NCBI GenBank assembly: GCA_945607605.1
Contig: CALYZE010000002.1
Span: 59,215 to 123,214, forward strand
Origin: an uncultured Bacteroides sp.
GTDB taxonomy: Bacteria > Bacteroidota > Bacteroidia > Bacteroidales > Bacteroidaceae
Reading direction: 5' to 3'
Length of the DNA stretch: 64,000 bases
Every line of letters begins with the position of its first letter. Position 1 is the first letter of the stretch. The notes beneath the pieces are model-generated. The model was given only the letters and a program-made list of their open reading frames with translations. It was not told the origin of the DNA and made no database searches. Below are positions 1-8,643 of the stretch, piece by piece. A program made the position numbers and the translations under genes.

Positions 1-84
1 ATTCAAAAAAAAAACTTCTCTTTGCAACTTTATAGAGAGCCCCCTCGTCTAACTGACAAAGAAACAATAAAAAAAACATAGATT

Positions 85-705
85 ATGAAACGTATCATTT
101 TTGGATTGATGATTGCCATGATGTATTGCACACTTGCGCATGGAGTGAACAGAACCGTTACAGAAAATGACGAGCTCGGAAATAAAAAACGGGTAATCGA
201 ACTTCAAGATACGGTTATTGACGGTAAAACAGTGACAGATACGCTTAGTATCATGACTTATGAAAACAGCACGACTCGTAGCGAGGATTCTGAAAATTGG
301 AAACATCACAACAGCCATGGTTGGAGCGGTTTGACTCTTGACGGAAACACATCCGAAACTATCATTGCCATCACAGCCATCGTCTTTGTATTTGGGTTTC
401 CAATCCTCATTGTACTTATCGTATTTATCTTCCGCTACAAAAACCGAAAAGCCAAATATCGCTTGGCAGAACAGGCATTAGCCAACGGACAACAACTGCC
501 GGAGAATTTATTTAAAAATTCTGAAGCAGAGAATACTCGAACCAAAGGCATCCAAAATATCTTCACCGGCATCGGATTGTTTATCTTTCTTTGGGCAATC
601 ACCGGACAATTCGGAATTGCCTGCATCGGTCTGCTAGTTATGTTTACCGGCTTTGGGCACTTAGTGATTCATTATAGTCAACAGAAGAAGAACGACGAAA
701 AATGA
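85..705 (+). CDS. Membrane protein, DUF6249-like, first gene of an ECF sigma operon
   Basis: A 206-residue protein with an N-terminal signal-like segment (residues 1-20), a polar region of about 70 residues facing outside, a long hydrophobic helix at about 91-116 followed by a basic stretch (RYKNRKAKYR), and two more hydrophobic helices at about 157-196. This resembles the DUF6249 family of Bacteroidota. Its stop overlaps the start of the sigma factor gene by four bases (ATGA), so the two are probably translationally coupled. I infer a membrane partner or target of the sigma factor; no catalytic motif is visible. Family recalled from pattern only. Confidence 0.75.
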   Translation: MKRIIFGLMIAMMYCTLAHGVNRTVTENDELGNKKRVIELQDTVIDGKTVTDTLSIMTYENSTTRSEDSENWKHHNSHGWSGLTLDGNTSETIIAITAIVFVFGFPILIVLIVFIFRYKNRKAKYRLAEQALANGQQLPENLFKNSEAENTRTKGIQNIFTGIGLFIFLWAITGQFGIACIGLLVMFTGFGHLVIHYSQQKKNDEK

Positions 706-1247
706 GTCAACTCAACGACATATCGTTAGTCGCACAGGTCGTGGTGTTTCACAACACCAAGGCCTTCGACCTTTTGGTAAAGAAGTATCAGTCGCCCGTG
801 CGTCGATTCTTTTTGCATCAAACCTGCGGCAACAGCGAATTGAGTGACGACTTGGCACAAGATACTTTTATCAAAGCTTACAGCAACATTGCTTCGTTCA
901 AAAATTTATCCAGTTTCTCCACTTGGCTTTATCGAATTGCCTATAATGTATTTTATGATTATATTCGTAGCCGGAAAGAGACGGATGAATTAGATTCACG
1001 CCAAGTGGATGCTCAATACAGCACGCTGCAAAAAGACGTGGGTCAACACATGGACATTTATCGTGCATTGGCTACCCTGAAAGAAATGGAACGCACCTGC
1101 ATCACTCTCTTCTATATGGAAGACCAAAGCATTGAAAAGATTGCAGGAATTACCCAATCTCCGGCGGGAACTGTAAAAAGCCATCTCTCGCGGGCAAAAG
1201 AAAAAATGGCTACCTATTTAAAACAAAATGGTTATGATGGAAAATGA
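702..1247 (+). CDS. ECF-family RNA polymerase sigma factor
   Basis: The 181-residue length is normal for an ECF sigma factor. Region 2 lies at about residues 20-95, with the core-binding and -10 recognition stretch including DDLAQDTFIKAY and FSTWLYRIAYN. Region 4 is at about 120-175, with the helix-turn-helix SIEKIAGITQSPAGTVKSHL. It overlaps the membrane protein gene upstream by four bases and the small membrane protein gene downstream by twenty bases, so the three form one tight unit. It probably redirects RNA polymerase in response to an envelope signal; its regulon is not visible here. Confidence 0.93.
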   Translation: MSQLNDISLVAQVVVFHNTKAFDLLVKKYQSPVRRFFLHQTCGNSELSDDLAQDTFIKAYSNIASFKNLSSFSTWLYRIAYNVFYDYIRSRKETDELDSRQVDAQYSTLQKDVGQHMDIYRALATLKEMERTCITLFYMEDQSIEKIAGITQSPAGTVKSHLSRAKEKMATYLKQNGYDGK

Positions 1248-1560
1248 GGATAAACTTTTAGAACAATTCTTTACCAACAATCGGAAGAAAATAGCTGACG
1301 ATGGATTTAGCCGTCGCGTGATGCACCGCCTACCCGATCACAGCCGCCGTCTATCACAGCTATGGACTGCTTTTTCTGTCACTCTTGCATTGGTATTGTT
1401 TGTCACTTTAGACGGATTACAATTAGTGTTAGATGCCTTACGCGAAACATTTAACAGTACTTTCCAAAATGGAGTGACAGACCTTGATCCGAAATCATTA
1501 TTAATAGCTGTCGTAGTATTACTTTATTTGGCGTATCGTAAAATTTCGACCTTGGCATAA
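1228..1560 (+). CDS. Small membrane protein, DUF5056-like, possible anti-sigma partner
   Basis: A 110-residue protein whose gene starts inside the end of the sigma factor gene. A second ATG two codons on (1234) or the one after (1237) could equally be used. The N-terminal half is charged and soluble (about residues 1-45), followed by a hydrophobic helix at about 47-66 and another at about 87-104. A cytosolic head plus membrane anchor, co-translated with an ECF sigma, is the usual layout of an anti-sigma factor, but no ZAS-type zinc motif is present. The anti-sigma role is therefore an inference from position and topology. Confidence 0.7.
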   Translation: MVMMENEDKLLEQFFTNNRKKIADDGFSRRVMHRLPDHSRRLSQLWTAFSVTLALVLFVTLDGLQLVLDALRETFNSTFQNGVTDLDPKSLLIAVVVLLYLAYRKISTLA

Positions 1561-1604
1561 AATACATAGATCCTTACGATGAATACTTGCCTTTGTACCT
1601 ATGC

Positions 1605-1725
1605 TTCCTTAAGACAAAGGTTTTATTCTTAGAAACAAAGCTTATATGCTAAATTTTACTTGCATAGCAGGCAACTTTGCCATGCAGTGCAAACAACGAA
1701 AAGTAGTCTAAACTAAAAAGACTCA
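1605..1725 (+). repeat. Dispersed intergenic element, copy A
   Basis: This stretch shares a conserved core with the segment at 37807-37955. Both carry TGCATAGCAGGCAACTTTGC followed by one variable base and ATGCAG. The core can fold, since TGCATaGCA faces TTGCnATGCA. Upstream of it both have units ending in CAAAGG or CAAAGC, and downstream both have an A-rich run with AAACTAAAA. No protein is encoded. The region between the sigma operon and the next gene is otherwise gene-free. Confidence 0.7.
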
Positions 1726-1766
1726 CACACCCTTCTAATTTTTCACTAAAGACCTGTTTTACAAGG

Positions 1767-1791
1767 AAGTTTTGACGCAAAACTTTTTTTT
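1767..1791 (+). terminator. Intrinsic terminator, plus strand
   Basis: AAGTTTTG, three-base loop ACG, CAAAACTT, then a run of seven T. The stem is perfect over eight pairs. It lies just after dispersed element copy A and before the cardiolipin synthase promoter, so it could end the sigma operon transcript or a short RNA covering the element. Confidence 0.7.
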
Positions 1792-1825
1792 ATAGAACGA
1801 ACCAGCTTATTTCAATGATATATTG

Positions 1826-1833
1826 TATCTTTG
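1826..1833 (+). promoter_or_regulatory. Bacteroides -7 element before cls
   Basis: TATCTTTG matches TAnnTTTG and lies 33 bases before the TTG start of the cardiolipin synthase gene. No clear TTTG is seen at -33. Confidence 0.6.
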
Positions 1834-1866
1834 CTCACTTGTAAAACTAAATAACAAGAGAAAGTT

Positions 1867-3096
1867 TTGAAATCTTTTTTATTTATCATAGCATTCATTT
1901 TTTCTGTTGGAAAAATTTGTGGACAAGTATCAAGTGACACTCTATTCATAAAATACCTGCAACAGAAGGGGGCTTCGGTCACTTACAACAATGAGGTTAA
2001 GTTGTTGACAACCGGTCGTGAAAAATTTATTGACCTTTTTCATACCATTCGTCAAGCCAAGCATCACATCCATCTAGAATATTTCAATTTTCGTAACGAC
2101 TCCATTGCTAACGCCCTATTCGACCTCTTGGCTGAAAAAGTAAAAGAAGGTGTGGAAGTCCGTGCCCTGTTTGATGCTTTTGGTAATTGGTCCAATAACA
2201 AACCCTTGAAAAAACGTCATTTAAAAGCAATCCGTGACCGTGGTGTTGAAATTGTAAAATTCGACCCTATCAATTTTCCTTGGGTAAACCATGCCATACA
2301 CCGAGACCATCGGAAAATCGTTGTAATCGATGGGAAAGTAGGTTATACCGGAGGTATGAATATAGCTGACTATTACATCAACGGATTGCCTAAAATTGGG
2401 AAATGGCATGATATGCACATACACGTTGAGGGGGATGCTGTACGCTATCTTCAAGGTATTTTTCTGACCATGTGGAATCGCGAAACCGGACAGCATATTG
2501 GAGGACCCGCCTATTTCACAGACTTTCCGCAATTTCCTGACAGCATTGCAGAAGAGGTAGCCATCATTGATCGTACCCCACGTGAAACTCCTCGTTCCAT
2601 CAGTCATGCTTATGCTGCATCCATACAAGCTGCACAGAAAAACATCCGGATTGTTAATCCTTATTTTGTACCGACAAAATCGATTCGTAAATCTATTAAA
2701 AGTGCATTACAAAAAGGAACAGAAGTAGAAATTATGATTCCTGCTGTATCGGATATCCATTTTACTCCGGAAGTTTCATTCTACGTTGCACACAAACTGA
2801 TGAAGAAAGGTGCTAAAATTTATCTTTTCAACGGCGGTTTTCACCATTCTAAAATCATGATGGTAGACAGCACCTTCTGCACGGTAGGTACTGCCAACCT
2901 CAACAGCCGCAGTCTGCGATATGATTATGAAACGAATGCTTTCATTTTTGATCCTACTACCACGTACCAATTGAACCAAATGTTTGAGCAAGACAAGAAA
3001 AACAGTACTTTATTAACCCCAAAAGTTTGGAAAGAGCGTTCTCCTTGGAAAAAATTCGTGGGATGGTTTGGCAACTTGTTGACACCCTTCCTTTAA
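1867..3096 (+). CDS. cls: Cardiolipin synthase / phospholipase D family protein
   Basis: A 409-residue protein with two HKD motifs, the paired half-sites of the phospholipase D family: H148-K150-D155 (DHRKIVVID) and H327-K329-D334 (HHSKIMMVD), each followed by the usual GG or GTxN segment. It most likely joins two phosphatidylglycerol molecules into cardiolipin at the inner membrane. Unlike typical synthases with two N-terminal transmembrane helices, it has one signal-like segment (residues 1-19). The start appears to be TTG: no ATG lies nearby in frame and the hydrophobic N-terminus begins there. Other phospholipase D activities are possible. Confidence 0.88.
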   Translation: MKSFLFIIAFIFSVGKICGQVSSDTLFIKYLQQKGASVTYNNEVKLLTTGREKFIDLFHTIRQAKHHIHLEYFNFRNDSIANALFDLLAEKVKEGVEVRALFDAFGNWSNNKPLKKRHLKAIRDRGVEIVKFDPINFPWVNHAIHRDHRKIVVIDGKVGYTGGMNIADYYINGLPKIGKWHDMHIHVEGDAVRYLQGIFLTMWNRETGQHIGGPAYFTDFPQFPDSIAEEVAIIDRTPRETPRSISHAYAASIQAAQKNIRIVNPYFVPTKSIRKSIKSALQKGTEVEIMIPAVSDIHFTPEVSFYVAHKLMKKGAKIYLFNGGFHHSKIMMVDSTFCTVGTANLNSRSLRYDYETNAFIFDPTTTYQLNQMFEQDKKNSTLLTPKVWKERSPWKKFVGWFGNLLTPFL

Positions 3097-3113
3097 TTAT
3101 TAATGAATTTTTC

Positions 3114-3121
3114 TACCTTTG
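3114..3121 (+). promoter_or_regulatory. -7 element before thyA
   Basis: TACCTTTG fits TAnnTTTG and sits 26 bases before the thyA ATG. thyA and folA therefore probably have their own promoter. Confidence 0.6.
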
Positions 3122-3147
3122 TAGCTACATAAAAAAAGCACACTGTC

Positions 3148-3942
3148 ATGAAACAATATTTAGACTTGCTTAACCGAGTGCTCACTGAAGGCATAGAGAA
3201 GAGCGATCGCACCGGAACAGGCACTATCAGCGTATTTGGACATCAAATGCGCTTTAATATGGAGGAGGGATTCCCTTGCACGACCACTAAGAAACTCCAT
3301 TTAAAATCTATCATACACGAACTTCTATGGTTTCTTAACGGCGATACCAACATTAAATATCTACAAGATAATGGTGTACGGATTTGGAATGAATGGGCTG
3401 ATGAGAACGGAGATTTGGGCCATATTTACGGCTATCAATGGCGTTCATGGCCCAATTACAAAGGCGGTTCCATTGATCAAATAAGCGAAGCTGTTGAAAC
3501 CATCAAGCAGCATCCTGACTCCCGTCGTATTATGGTTAGTGCTTGGAATGTAGGTGATCTGGATACTATGAATCTGCCTCCTTGTCATGCTTTTTTCCAA
3601 TTTTATGTGGCAGATGGGAAATTAAGTCTCCAACTATACCAACGTAGTGCGGACATCTTCTTAGGAGTACCCTTTAATATAGCCTCTTACGCCTTGCTTT
3701 TACAAATGATGGCACAAGTAACCGGATTGAAAGCCGGAGATTTTATCCATACTTTGGGAGATGCCCACATCTACCTGAATCATTTAGAGCAAGTGAAATT
3801 ACAACTCACCCGTGAACCTCGTATTTTACCCCAAATGAAAATCAACCCGGACATCAAAAGTATTTTTGACTTTAAATTTGAGGATTTCGAGTTAGTAAAT
3901 TATAATCCATATCCCCACATTGCAGGAAAAGTATCCGTATAA
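3148..3942 (+). CDS. thyA: Thymidylate synthase
   Basis: A 264-residue ThyA that methylates dUMP to dTMP with methylenetetrahydrofolate, which becomes dihydrofolate. The catalytic cysteine lies in [11 protein letters not shown], the phosphate and cofactor region reads [20 protein letters not shown], and the protein ends in the family-typical IAGKVSV. The length equals that of the E. coli enzyme. The next gene, 35 bases downstream, is dihydrofolate reductase, which regenerates the oxidised folate, so the pair forms a functional operon. Confidence 0.98.
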   Translation: MKQYLDLLNRVLTEGIEKSDRTGTGTISVFGHQMRFNMEEGFPCTTTKKLHLKSIIHELLWFLNGDTNIKYLQDNGVRIWNEWADENGDLGHIYGYQWRSWPNYKGGSIDQISEAVETIKQHPDSRRIMVSAWNVGDLDTMNLPPCHAFFQFYVADGKLSLQLYQRSADIFLGVPFNIASYALLLQMMAQVTGLKAGDFIHTLGDAHIYLNHLEQVKLQLTREPRILPQMKINPDIKSIFDFKFEDFELVNYNPYPHIAGKVSV

Positions 3943-3977
3943 TCAATAGCTCTCCATATAAAATAACCCGCACAAGT

Positions 3978-4466
3978 ATGATTAATATTATCGCTGCAAT
4001 AGATAGGAAGAATGGTATCGGTTATCAAAACAAGCTATTGTTCTGGTTGCCTAATGATTTGAAACGCTTCAAAGCCTTGACCATAGGAAACACCATCGTC
4101 ATGGGACGAAAAACATTCGAGTCTCTGCCCAAAGGTGCTCTCCCCAATAGACGCAACATCGTCCTCTCCTCCCAAAAAGGCTTATCTTACCCGGATACAG
4201 AAATTTTCTCTTCTTTGAAAGAAGCACTGGACAGTTGTCATTCGGACGAGCAGATTTATATCATAGGAGGAGCCAGTGTATATCAACAGGCACTTCCATT
4301 GGCCGACGTTCTTTGCCTGACAGAAGTGGATGCAGAAGCTGCTCAGGTAGATACTTATTTTCCAAAAGTAGATTCCACCATATGGCAAGAAAAAAGCAGA
4401 GAATCTCATTCTATTGATGAGAAACATCCCTGCTCTTATGATTTTGTTGACTATGTTCGTCGGTAA
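3978..4466 (+). CDS. folA: Dihydrofolate reductase
   Basis: A 162-residue enzyme that reduces dihydrofolate to tetrahydrofolate with NADPH. Visible motifs are the N-terminal IAAIDRKNGIGYQNKLLFWLPNDL (the acidic D in the PNDL region is catalytic), VMGRKTFESLP for NADPH binding and IIGGASVY. The length is standard for bacterial FolA. It follows thyA closely on the same strand and converges with the Lrp gene, whose stop is only seven bases away, with no obvious terminator between them. Confidence 0.97.
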   Translation: MINIIAAIDRKNGIGYQNKLLFWLPNDLKRFKALTIGNTIVMGRKTFESLPKGALPNRRNIVLSSQKGLSYPDTEIFSSLKEALDSCHSDEQIYIIGGASVYQQALPLADVLCLTEVDAEAAQVDTYFPKVDSTIWQEKSRESHSIDEKHPCSYDFVDYVRR

Positions 4467-4473
4467 ATTTGCC

Positions 4474-4944
4474 TTATTCTCCTTCCACTATTATCGGCAT
4501 TTGGCGTTTGATCGCTTCATTGAAGGAAATCAGCGTTTCTGTACGAGCCAATCCTAATGGTTGCAGTTTATCATGGATAATGCTTAGCAGATGATGATTG
4601 TTGCGGGCATATAGTTTTATGAACATATCATATTTCCCGGTTGTAAAATGACACTCTACAATTTCCGGGATCGCTTCCAAGGCTCTTGTTACAGCATCGA
4701 AGGAAGCCGGATCTTTTAGAAAAATGCCGATATAGGCACAGGTTTCGTATCCTATTTTTTCTGGGTCGATGACATATTCAGAACCTTTCAAAATACCTAA
4801 ATTTGTCAATTTTTGAATGCGTTGATGAATGGCCGCTCCTGATACATTACAAGCTCTGGCCACTTCAAGGAAAGGAATACGTGCATTATCGGCAATAAGC
4901 TTCAATATCTGCTCGTCTAAAGTATCCAATTGATGATGTCCCAT
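4474..4944 (-). CDS. Lrp/AsnC-family transcriptional regulator
   Basis: A 156-residue protein with an N-terminal winged helix-turn-helix (about residues 6-55, including SGAAIHQRIQKLTNLGIL) and a C-terminal RAM ligand-binding domain (about 70-145, including AYIGIFLKD, FTTGKYDMFIKLYAR). Such proteins form octamers that bind amino acids and control amino-acid metabolism. The ligand cannot be told from the sequence. It is transcribed alone, convergent with folA. Confidence 0.92.
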   Translation of the reverse strand: MGHHQLDTLDEQILKLIADNARIPFLEVARACNVSGAAIHQRIQKLTNLGILKGSEYVIDPEKIGYETCAYIGIFLKDPASFDAVTRALEAIPEIVECHFTTGKYDMFIKLYARNNHHLLSIIHDKLQPLGLARTETLISFNEAIKRQMPIIVEGE

Positions 4945-4999
4945 TTCAATTATTAATGATTAATAAATACTACATTCCGCATTATCTTACGGCAACATG

Positions 5000-5007
5000 C
5001 AAAGTTA
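5000..5007 (-). promoter_or_regulatory. -7 element before the Lrp gene
   Basis: Read on the minus strand, TAACTTTG matches TAnnTTTG, about 56 bases before the Lrp gene start. Confidence 0.5.
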
Positions 5008-5125
5008 GCTATTTTTTTACCAATTAAAATACGGTTTATAACTTTTATTGCTAAAAAAAGAATAAAACCTCATCAAAATCTTTACATTCGCATTTGTAAA
5101 ACGAATTTAGATGCTCTAAAAAAAA

Positions 5126-5156
5126 TTGGAGATGAATTCTAAAGAGCGTATCTTTG
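5126..5156 (+). promoter_or_regulatory. Promoter of the M64 peptidase gene
   Basis: TTGG at 5126-5129 and TATCTTTG at 5149-5156 are separated by 19 bases, the Bacteroides arrangement. The start codon follows 25 bases later. Confidence 0.65.
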
Positions 5157-5181
5157 CAAAATGATTAAATAATAGAGGGTT

Positions 5182-6459
5182 ATGAAAAAGTATTTGCTAT
5201 TTTTAATGGGCTTATTTGTCACACTATTTCTACAAGCTCAGATATTCAGTGATTATTTGGCGGACAAAACTTTGCGCATTGATTATCTTTTTACGGGAAA
5301 TGCTTCCAAACAAGAAATCTGTTTGGATGGACTTTCTTCGTTACCCTCGTGGGCAGGGAGAAAACATCATTTATCTGAACTGCCTTTACAAGGAAACGGT
5401 CAAATTGTGATGCGTGATATAACAAGTGGCACCATTATTTATAGGACTTCCTTTTCTTCACTTTTTCAAGAATGGCTCGAAACAGACGAGGCAAAAACAG
5501 TTACAAAAGGATTCGAAAATAGTTTCTTAGTCCCCTACCCGCTTCTGCCGGCAGAGATTGAAATAACGTTATTGGACCCGCGCAGAAATATCCGTGCAAG
5601 TATGAAGCACGTAGTAGATCCCAGTGATATCTTGATACATCAAAAAGGAAACGCCCACATCACGCCTCATACCTACTTGTTGCAAAACGGAAGTACTGAC
5701 CAGTGTATCGACGTAGCTATCCTTGCCGAAGGCTATACGCAAAAGGAGATGGATACATTCTATAAAGATGCGAACATTGCATGTGAAAGTCTCTTTTCTC
5801 ATGAACCATTTAAGTCAATGAAAAAATGCTTTAATATCGTGGCGGTAGCAAGTCCGTCTGAAGACCGTGGAGTAAGTGTTCCTCGCTTAGGCGTCTGGAA
5901 ACGGACTGCATTCAATTCACATTTCAGCACCTTCTATTCAGATCGATACTTGACCACCCCTCGTGTAAAATCAATCCATGATGCATTGGCAGGAATTCCC
6001 TACGAGCATATCATTATTTTAGCCAATACAGAGGAGTATGGTGGAGGTGGCATATACAACTCATATACGCTTACCACAGCTCATCATCCTAAATTCTGTC
6101 CAGTAGTAGTACATGAATTCGGACACAGCTTTGGAGGGCTTGGAGACGAATATTTCTATGACGATGATGTCATGACAGATACTTATCCTAAGGACATAGA
6201 ACCGTGGGAGCAAAATATTAGCACACGAGTTAATTTCGCCTCTAAATGGGAAGATATGCTGATGAAAGATACGCCCATCCCTACTCCACCCTCTGAAAGT
6301 ACAAAATATCCTGTAGGGGTATATGAAGGAGGGGGATACTCTGCTAAGGGAATATTCCGTCCGGCAGATGATTGTCGTATGCGAACGAATGAATATCCTG
6401 TTTTTTGTCAGGTTTGCCAACGTGCCATCCAACGAATAATAAACTTTTATACAGAATAA
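5182..6459 (+). CDS. Secreted M64-family (IgA-peptidase-like) metallopeptidase
   Basis: A 425-residue protein with a signal peptide (residues 1-19, ending FLQA). At about residues 310-323 it carries HEFGHSFGGLGDEY, the zinc-binding and catalytic motif of peptidase family M64, whose founding member cleaves human IgA. The N-terminal 150 residues are a beta-rich domain common in Bacteroidota M64 proteins. The name of the family does not prove IgA cleavage: most Bacteroides members have no known substrate. It is followed 13 bases later by a GNAT gene on the same transcript. It is likely exported to the periplasm or beyond. Confidence 0.9.
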   Translation: MKKYLLFLMGLFVTLFLQAQIFSDYLADKTLRIDYLFTGNASKQEICLDGLSSLPSWAGRKHHLSELPLQGNGQIVMRDITSGTIIYRTSFSSLFQEWLETDEAKTVTKGFENSFLVPYPLLPAEIEITLLDPRRNIRASMKHVVDPSDILIHQKGNAHITPHTYLLQNGSTDQCIDVAILAEGYTQKEMDTFYKDANIACESLFSHEPFKSMKKCFNIVAVASPSEDRGVSVPRLGVWKRTAFNSHFSTFYSDRYLTTPRVKSIHDALAGIPYEHIIILANTEEYGGGGIYNSYTLTTAHHPKFCPVVVHEFGHSFGGLGDEYFYDDDVMTDTYPKDIEPWEQNISTRVNFASKWEDMLMKDTPIPTPPSESTKYPVGVYEGGGYSAKGIFRPADDCRMRTNEYPVFCQVCQRAIQRIINFYTE

Positions 6460-6472
6460 TAGATTTTATTTT

Positions 6473-7006
6473 ATGATTAATCTTCAACGCATTACAACGG
6501 CTGATAAAGCATTGTATCATTACGTAGAAAAACTGATGACTAGTTCATTCCCTTCAGAGGAATACCGAACATTAGAAGAACAACGCACTTACACGGATAC
6601 TAAAACCTATTTTCACACGAATATCATCGCACAAGATAATACTCCTGTGGGGTTCATTACTTATTGGGATTTCAAACATTTCTTTTATGTAGAACATTTC
6701 GCCATAGACTCGACACAACGAAATGGCGGGTATGGAAAGAGTGTATTGAATCATTTGTGCCAATATTTGAAACATCCCATCATATTAGAAGTAGAACAAC
6801 CTGTCGAAGAAATGGCACAGCGCCGTATCAACTTCTACCAACGGCATGGATTCTCGCTCTGGAAGAAACCCTACCAGCAACCACCGTACAAACCCGGAGA
6901 TCACTTCATTCCCATGATGCTCATGGCCTACGGTAATTTACAATGCGAGAAAGATTTTGAGAATGTAAAAGAGCATATATACAAGGAAGTATATAATGTA
7001 AGATAA
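6473..7006 (+). CDS. GNAT-family N-acetyltransferase
   Basis: A 177-residue protein with the GNAT fold: a beta strand IAQDNTPVGFITYW, then FYVEHFAIDSTQRNGGYGKSVLNHL, whose R/Q-x-x-G-x-G/A segment binds the acetyl-CoA pyrophosphate, and a C-terminal INFYQRHGF strand-helix. The substrate is unknown. It starts 13 bases after the M64 peptidase stop and ends at a strong hairpin, so the two genes form a two-gene operon. Confidence 0.85.
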   Translation: MINLQRITTADKALYHYVEKLMTSSFPSEEYRTLEEQRTYTDTKTYFHTNIIAQDNTPVGFITYWDFKHFFYVEHFAIDSTQRNGGYGKSVLNHLCQYLKHPIILEVEQPVEEMAQRRINFYQRHGFSLWKKPYQQPPYKPGDHFIPMMLMAYGNLQCEKDFENVKEHIYKEVYNVR

Positions 7007-7011
7007 AAAAC

Positions 7012-7040
7012 AAAGGCTGCCTATCTGATAAGCAGCCTTT
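7012..7040. terminator. Bidirectional terminator between GNAT and exbD genes
   Basis: AAAGGCTGC, an 11-base loop, then GCAGCCTTT, with A-rich sequence on one side and T-rich on the other. It serves both converging transcripts. Confidence 0.85.
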
Positions 7041-7062
7041 ATTTATATAGTTTACTAACTTC

Positions 7063-7527
7063 TTACTGGCGCGGTTGCGCAGAATAGTTAATTTTCAATG
7101 CATAAGCTTTACGAAGAGCTTCTTTGATATCAGTTACGATACCCATTTTTGTATCTTGGTCAACTTTCAAAGATACAGTCATCATCGGTTGGTCCTCTTC
7201 TTTCATACTGGCACGTTCACCAATAATGTAATCTTGGATTTCAGCAACTTCAGCATAACTATCGTTTAATTGGATACGGCTTTCATTACCTAATTTCTTA
7301 CGAAACTCAGCAGTAGGTTTTCCTACATAGATAAACGTAACCAAAGATTTCTTTTCAAGCTTTTCCAATTCTGTAGCCTGCGGAACCTTAAACTCAACCT
7401 TCAATGTTACCTCACGCATAGTTGTTACAATCATGAAGAAGAACAACAAGGTGAAGATAAGGTCAGGTAGAGAAGAAGTGTTCAACGCCGGCATTTCACG
7501 TTTGCCAGTCTTATTAAATTTTCCCAT
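7063..7527 (-). CDS. exbD: ExbD/TolR-family energy-transducing protein, second copy
   Basis: A 154-residue protein with the ExbD layout: a short basic cytoplasmic N-terminus, one transmembrane helix at about residues 18-40 containing the essential acidic residue (SLPDLIFTLLFFFMI), and a periplasmic domain. It takes part in the proton-driven ExbB-ExbD motor that powers TonB-dependent outer-membrane transport. Its ATG shares one base with the stop of the first exbD (TAATG), implying coupled translation. It is the last gene of the exbB operon. Confidence 0.9.
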   Translation of the reverse strand: MGKFNKTGKREMPALNTSSLPDLIFTLLFFFMIVTTMREVTLKVEFKVPQATELEKLEKKSLVTFIYVGKPTAEFRKKLGNESRIQLNDSYAEVAEIQDYIIGERASMKEEDQPMMTVSLKVDQDTKMGIVTDIKEALRKAYALKINYSAQPRQ

Positions 7528-8117
7528 TACTTCTTTTCTCCGTACTTTTTAGGTTCTGCCTCAGAAATCTTCTGAGGATAAATTTCACGAATTGATTTCT
7601 GCTGCTCTTCGTCTAAACTAGCATAATTCTTCTGCCATTTTTCCTGAGCCAATTCGTCACGTAACTCATTGTACGCAGCTACCAGCTCATTCTGTACAGA
7701 AAGATATGCCTTGTATGAAGAACCACGGTCGCAACGCAAAGAAACAACATGATTTTTAGTAATCATCATGTTACCGAAAAACTCAACATTCATTGAAAAT
7801 TTTTCCGGCTTGCTTTCATCGTTATATGGATTAGCAATGAATTCCTTTGCTTTCGCACGCAACTGATCTATCGTAATATAATCATTCCCACACATCAACT
7901 GGTCCTGCATGTTCAGGAAGACAGGCAATACGTTACGCTCTTTCAACTTAATATCATCCAACTTCTGATCCTTTTCCGGTGGAGGAGGCAATTGTCTTGC
8001 CAAACCACGGTCAGTATCCATAGATGTTGTAATCAAGAAGAAAATGAGCAACAAGAATGCGATGTCCGCTGTAGAACTCGAGTTAATATCAGGAACTTTT
8101 CTTTTTCCTTTTGCCAT
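7527..8117 (-). CDS. exbD: ExbD/TolR-family energy-transducing protein, first copy
   Basis: A 196-residue ExbD paralogue. Its transmembrane helix at about residues 15-35 reads STADIAFLLLIFFLITTSM with the proton-carrying Asp. The periplasmic domain has a longer C-terminal tail, rich in Lys and Glu, than the second copy. Paired unequal ExbD proteins are usual in Bacteroidota Ton systems and may form a heteromeric plug in the ExbB ring. It lies 35 bases after the four-helix membrane protein gene. Confidence 0.92.
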   Translation of the reverse strand: MAKGKRKVPDINSSSTADIAFLLLIFFLITTSMDTDRGLARQLPPPPEKDQKLDDIKLKERNVLPVFLNMQDQLMCGNDYITIDQLRAKAKEFIANPYNDESKPEKFSMNVEFFGNMMITKNHVVSLRCDRGSSYKAYLSVQNELVAAYNELRDELAQEKWQKNYASLDEEQQKSIREIYPQKISEAEPKKYGEKK

Positions 8118-8152
8118 TGTAATTACTCTTTAAATTGAGTTACCTCAATTGA

Positions 8153-8638
8153 TTATGATAATTTCTTCTTAATACTACTAAAGATGATAGCAAGCACTGT
8201 TGCACCAAACAATATGTAGATAGAATAGAGGAACATATCGGTAATCTTCAACCAGAAAGGAACATTATCAGAGCCATCGTAACCTGGGATATCAAGGGGC
8301 TTATCGCTACCCATCATCCATGCAACTACAACAACTGCAGCTAATATTATAACACCAATTAAAGATTTCAGTGCTCCACCAGGATTGTCTTTCAAAGCTG
8401 CTCCAAATTGAAACAAGAAAGCAGCTACAGTAGCAATAACAGCCACAACAAACAAAGCATACATCAAGTAGATTAAGGCATCAGTTTGTGCAGGTTGCCA
8501 CATTTCTGAGTCAACGCTCATCAGTACCGCATCGCCTTGAGCATTTCCACCTAAGTAGAATAAACCCAACACTGCCAATATGACAGCGAAGATTACGTAC
8601 AGTACGTAGTATGATACTTTATATGATAACTTAGTCAT
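8153..8638 (-). CDS. Four-helix membrane protein of the exbB-exbD operon, unknown function
   Basis: A 161-residue protein with hydrophobic helices at about 10-30, 53-77, 87-106 and 130-152. I recognise no motif or named family. It starts five bases after the exbB stop and precedes two exbD genes, so it is very likely co-expressed with the Ton motor and may be an accessory subunit; this is inference from position. The loop between helices 3 and 4 carries several Asp residues and could be periplasmic. Confidence 0.8.
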   Translation of the reverse strand: MTKLSYKVSYYVLYVIFAVILAVLGLFYLGGNAQGDAVLMSVDSEMWQPAQTDALIYLMYALFVVAVIATVAAFLFQFGAALKDNPGGALKSLIGVIILAAVVVVAWMMGSDKPLDIPGYDGSDNVPFWLKITDMFLYSIYILFGATVLAIIFSSIKKKLS

Positions 8639-8643
8639 TTTAA

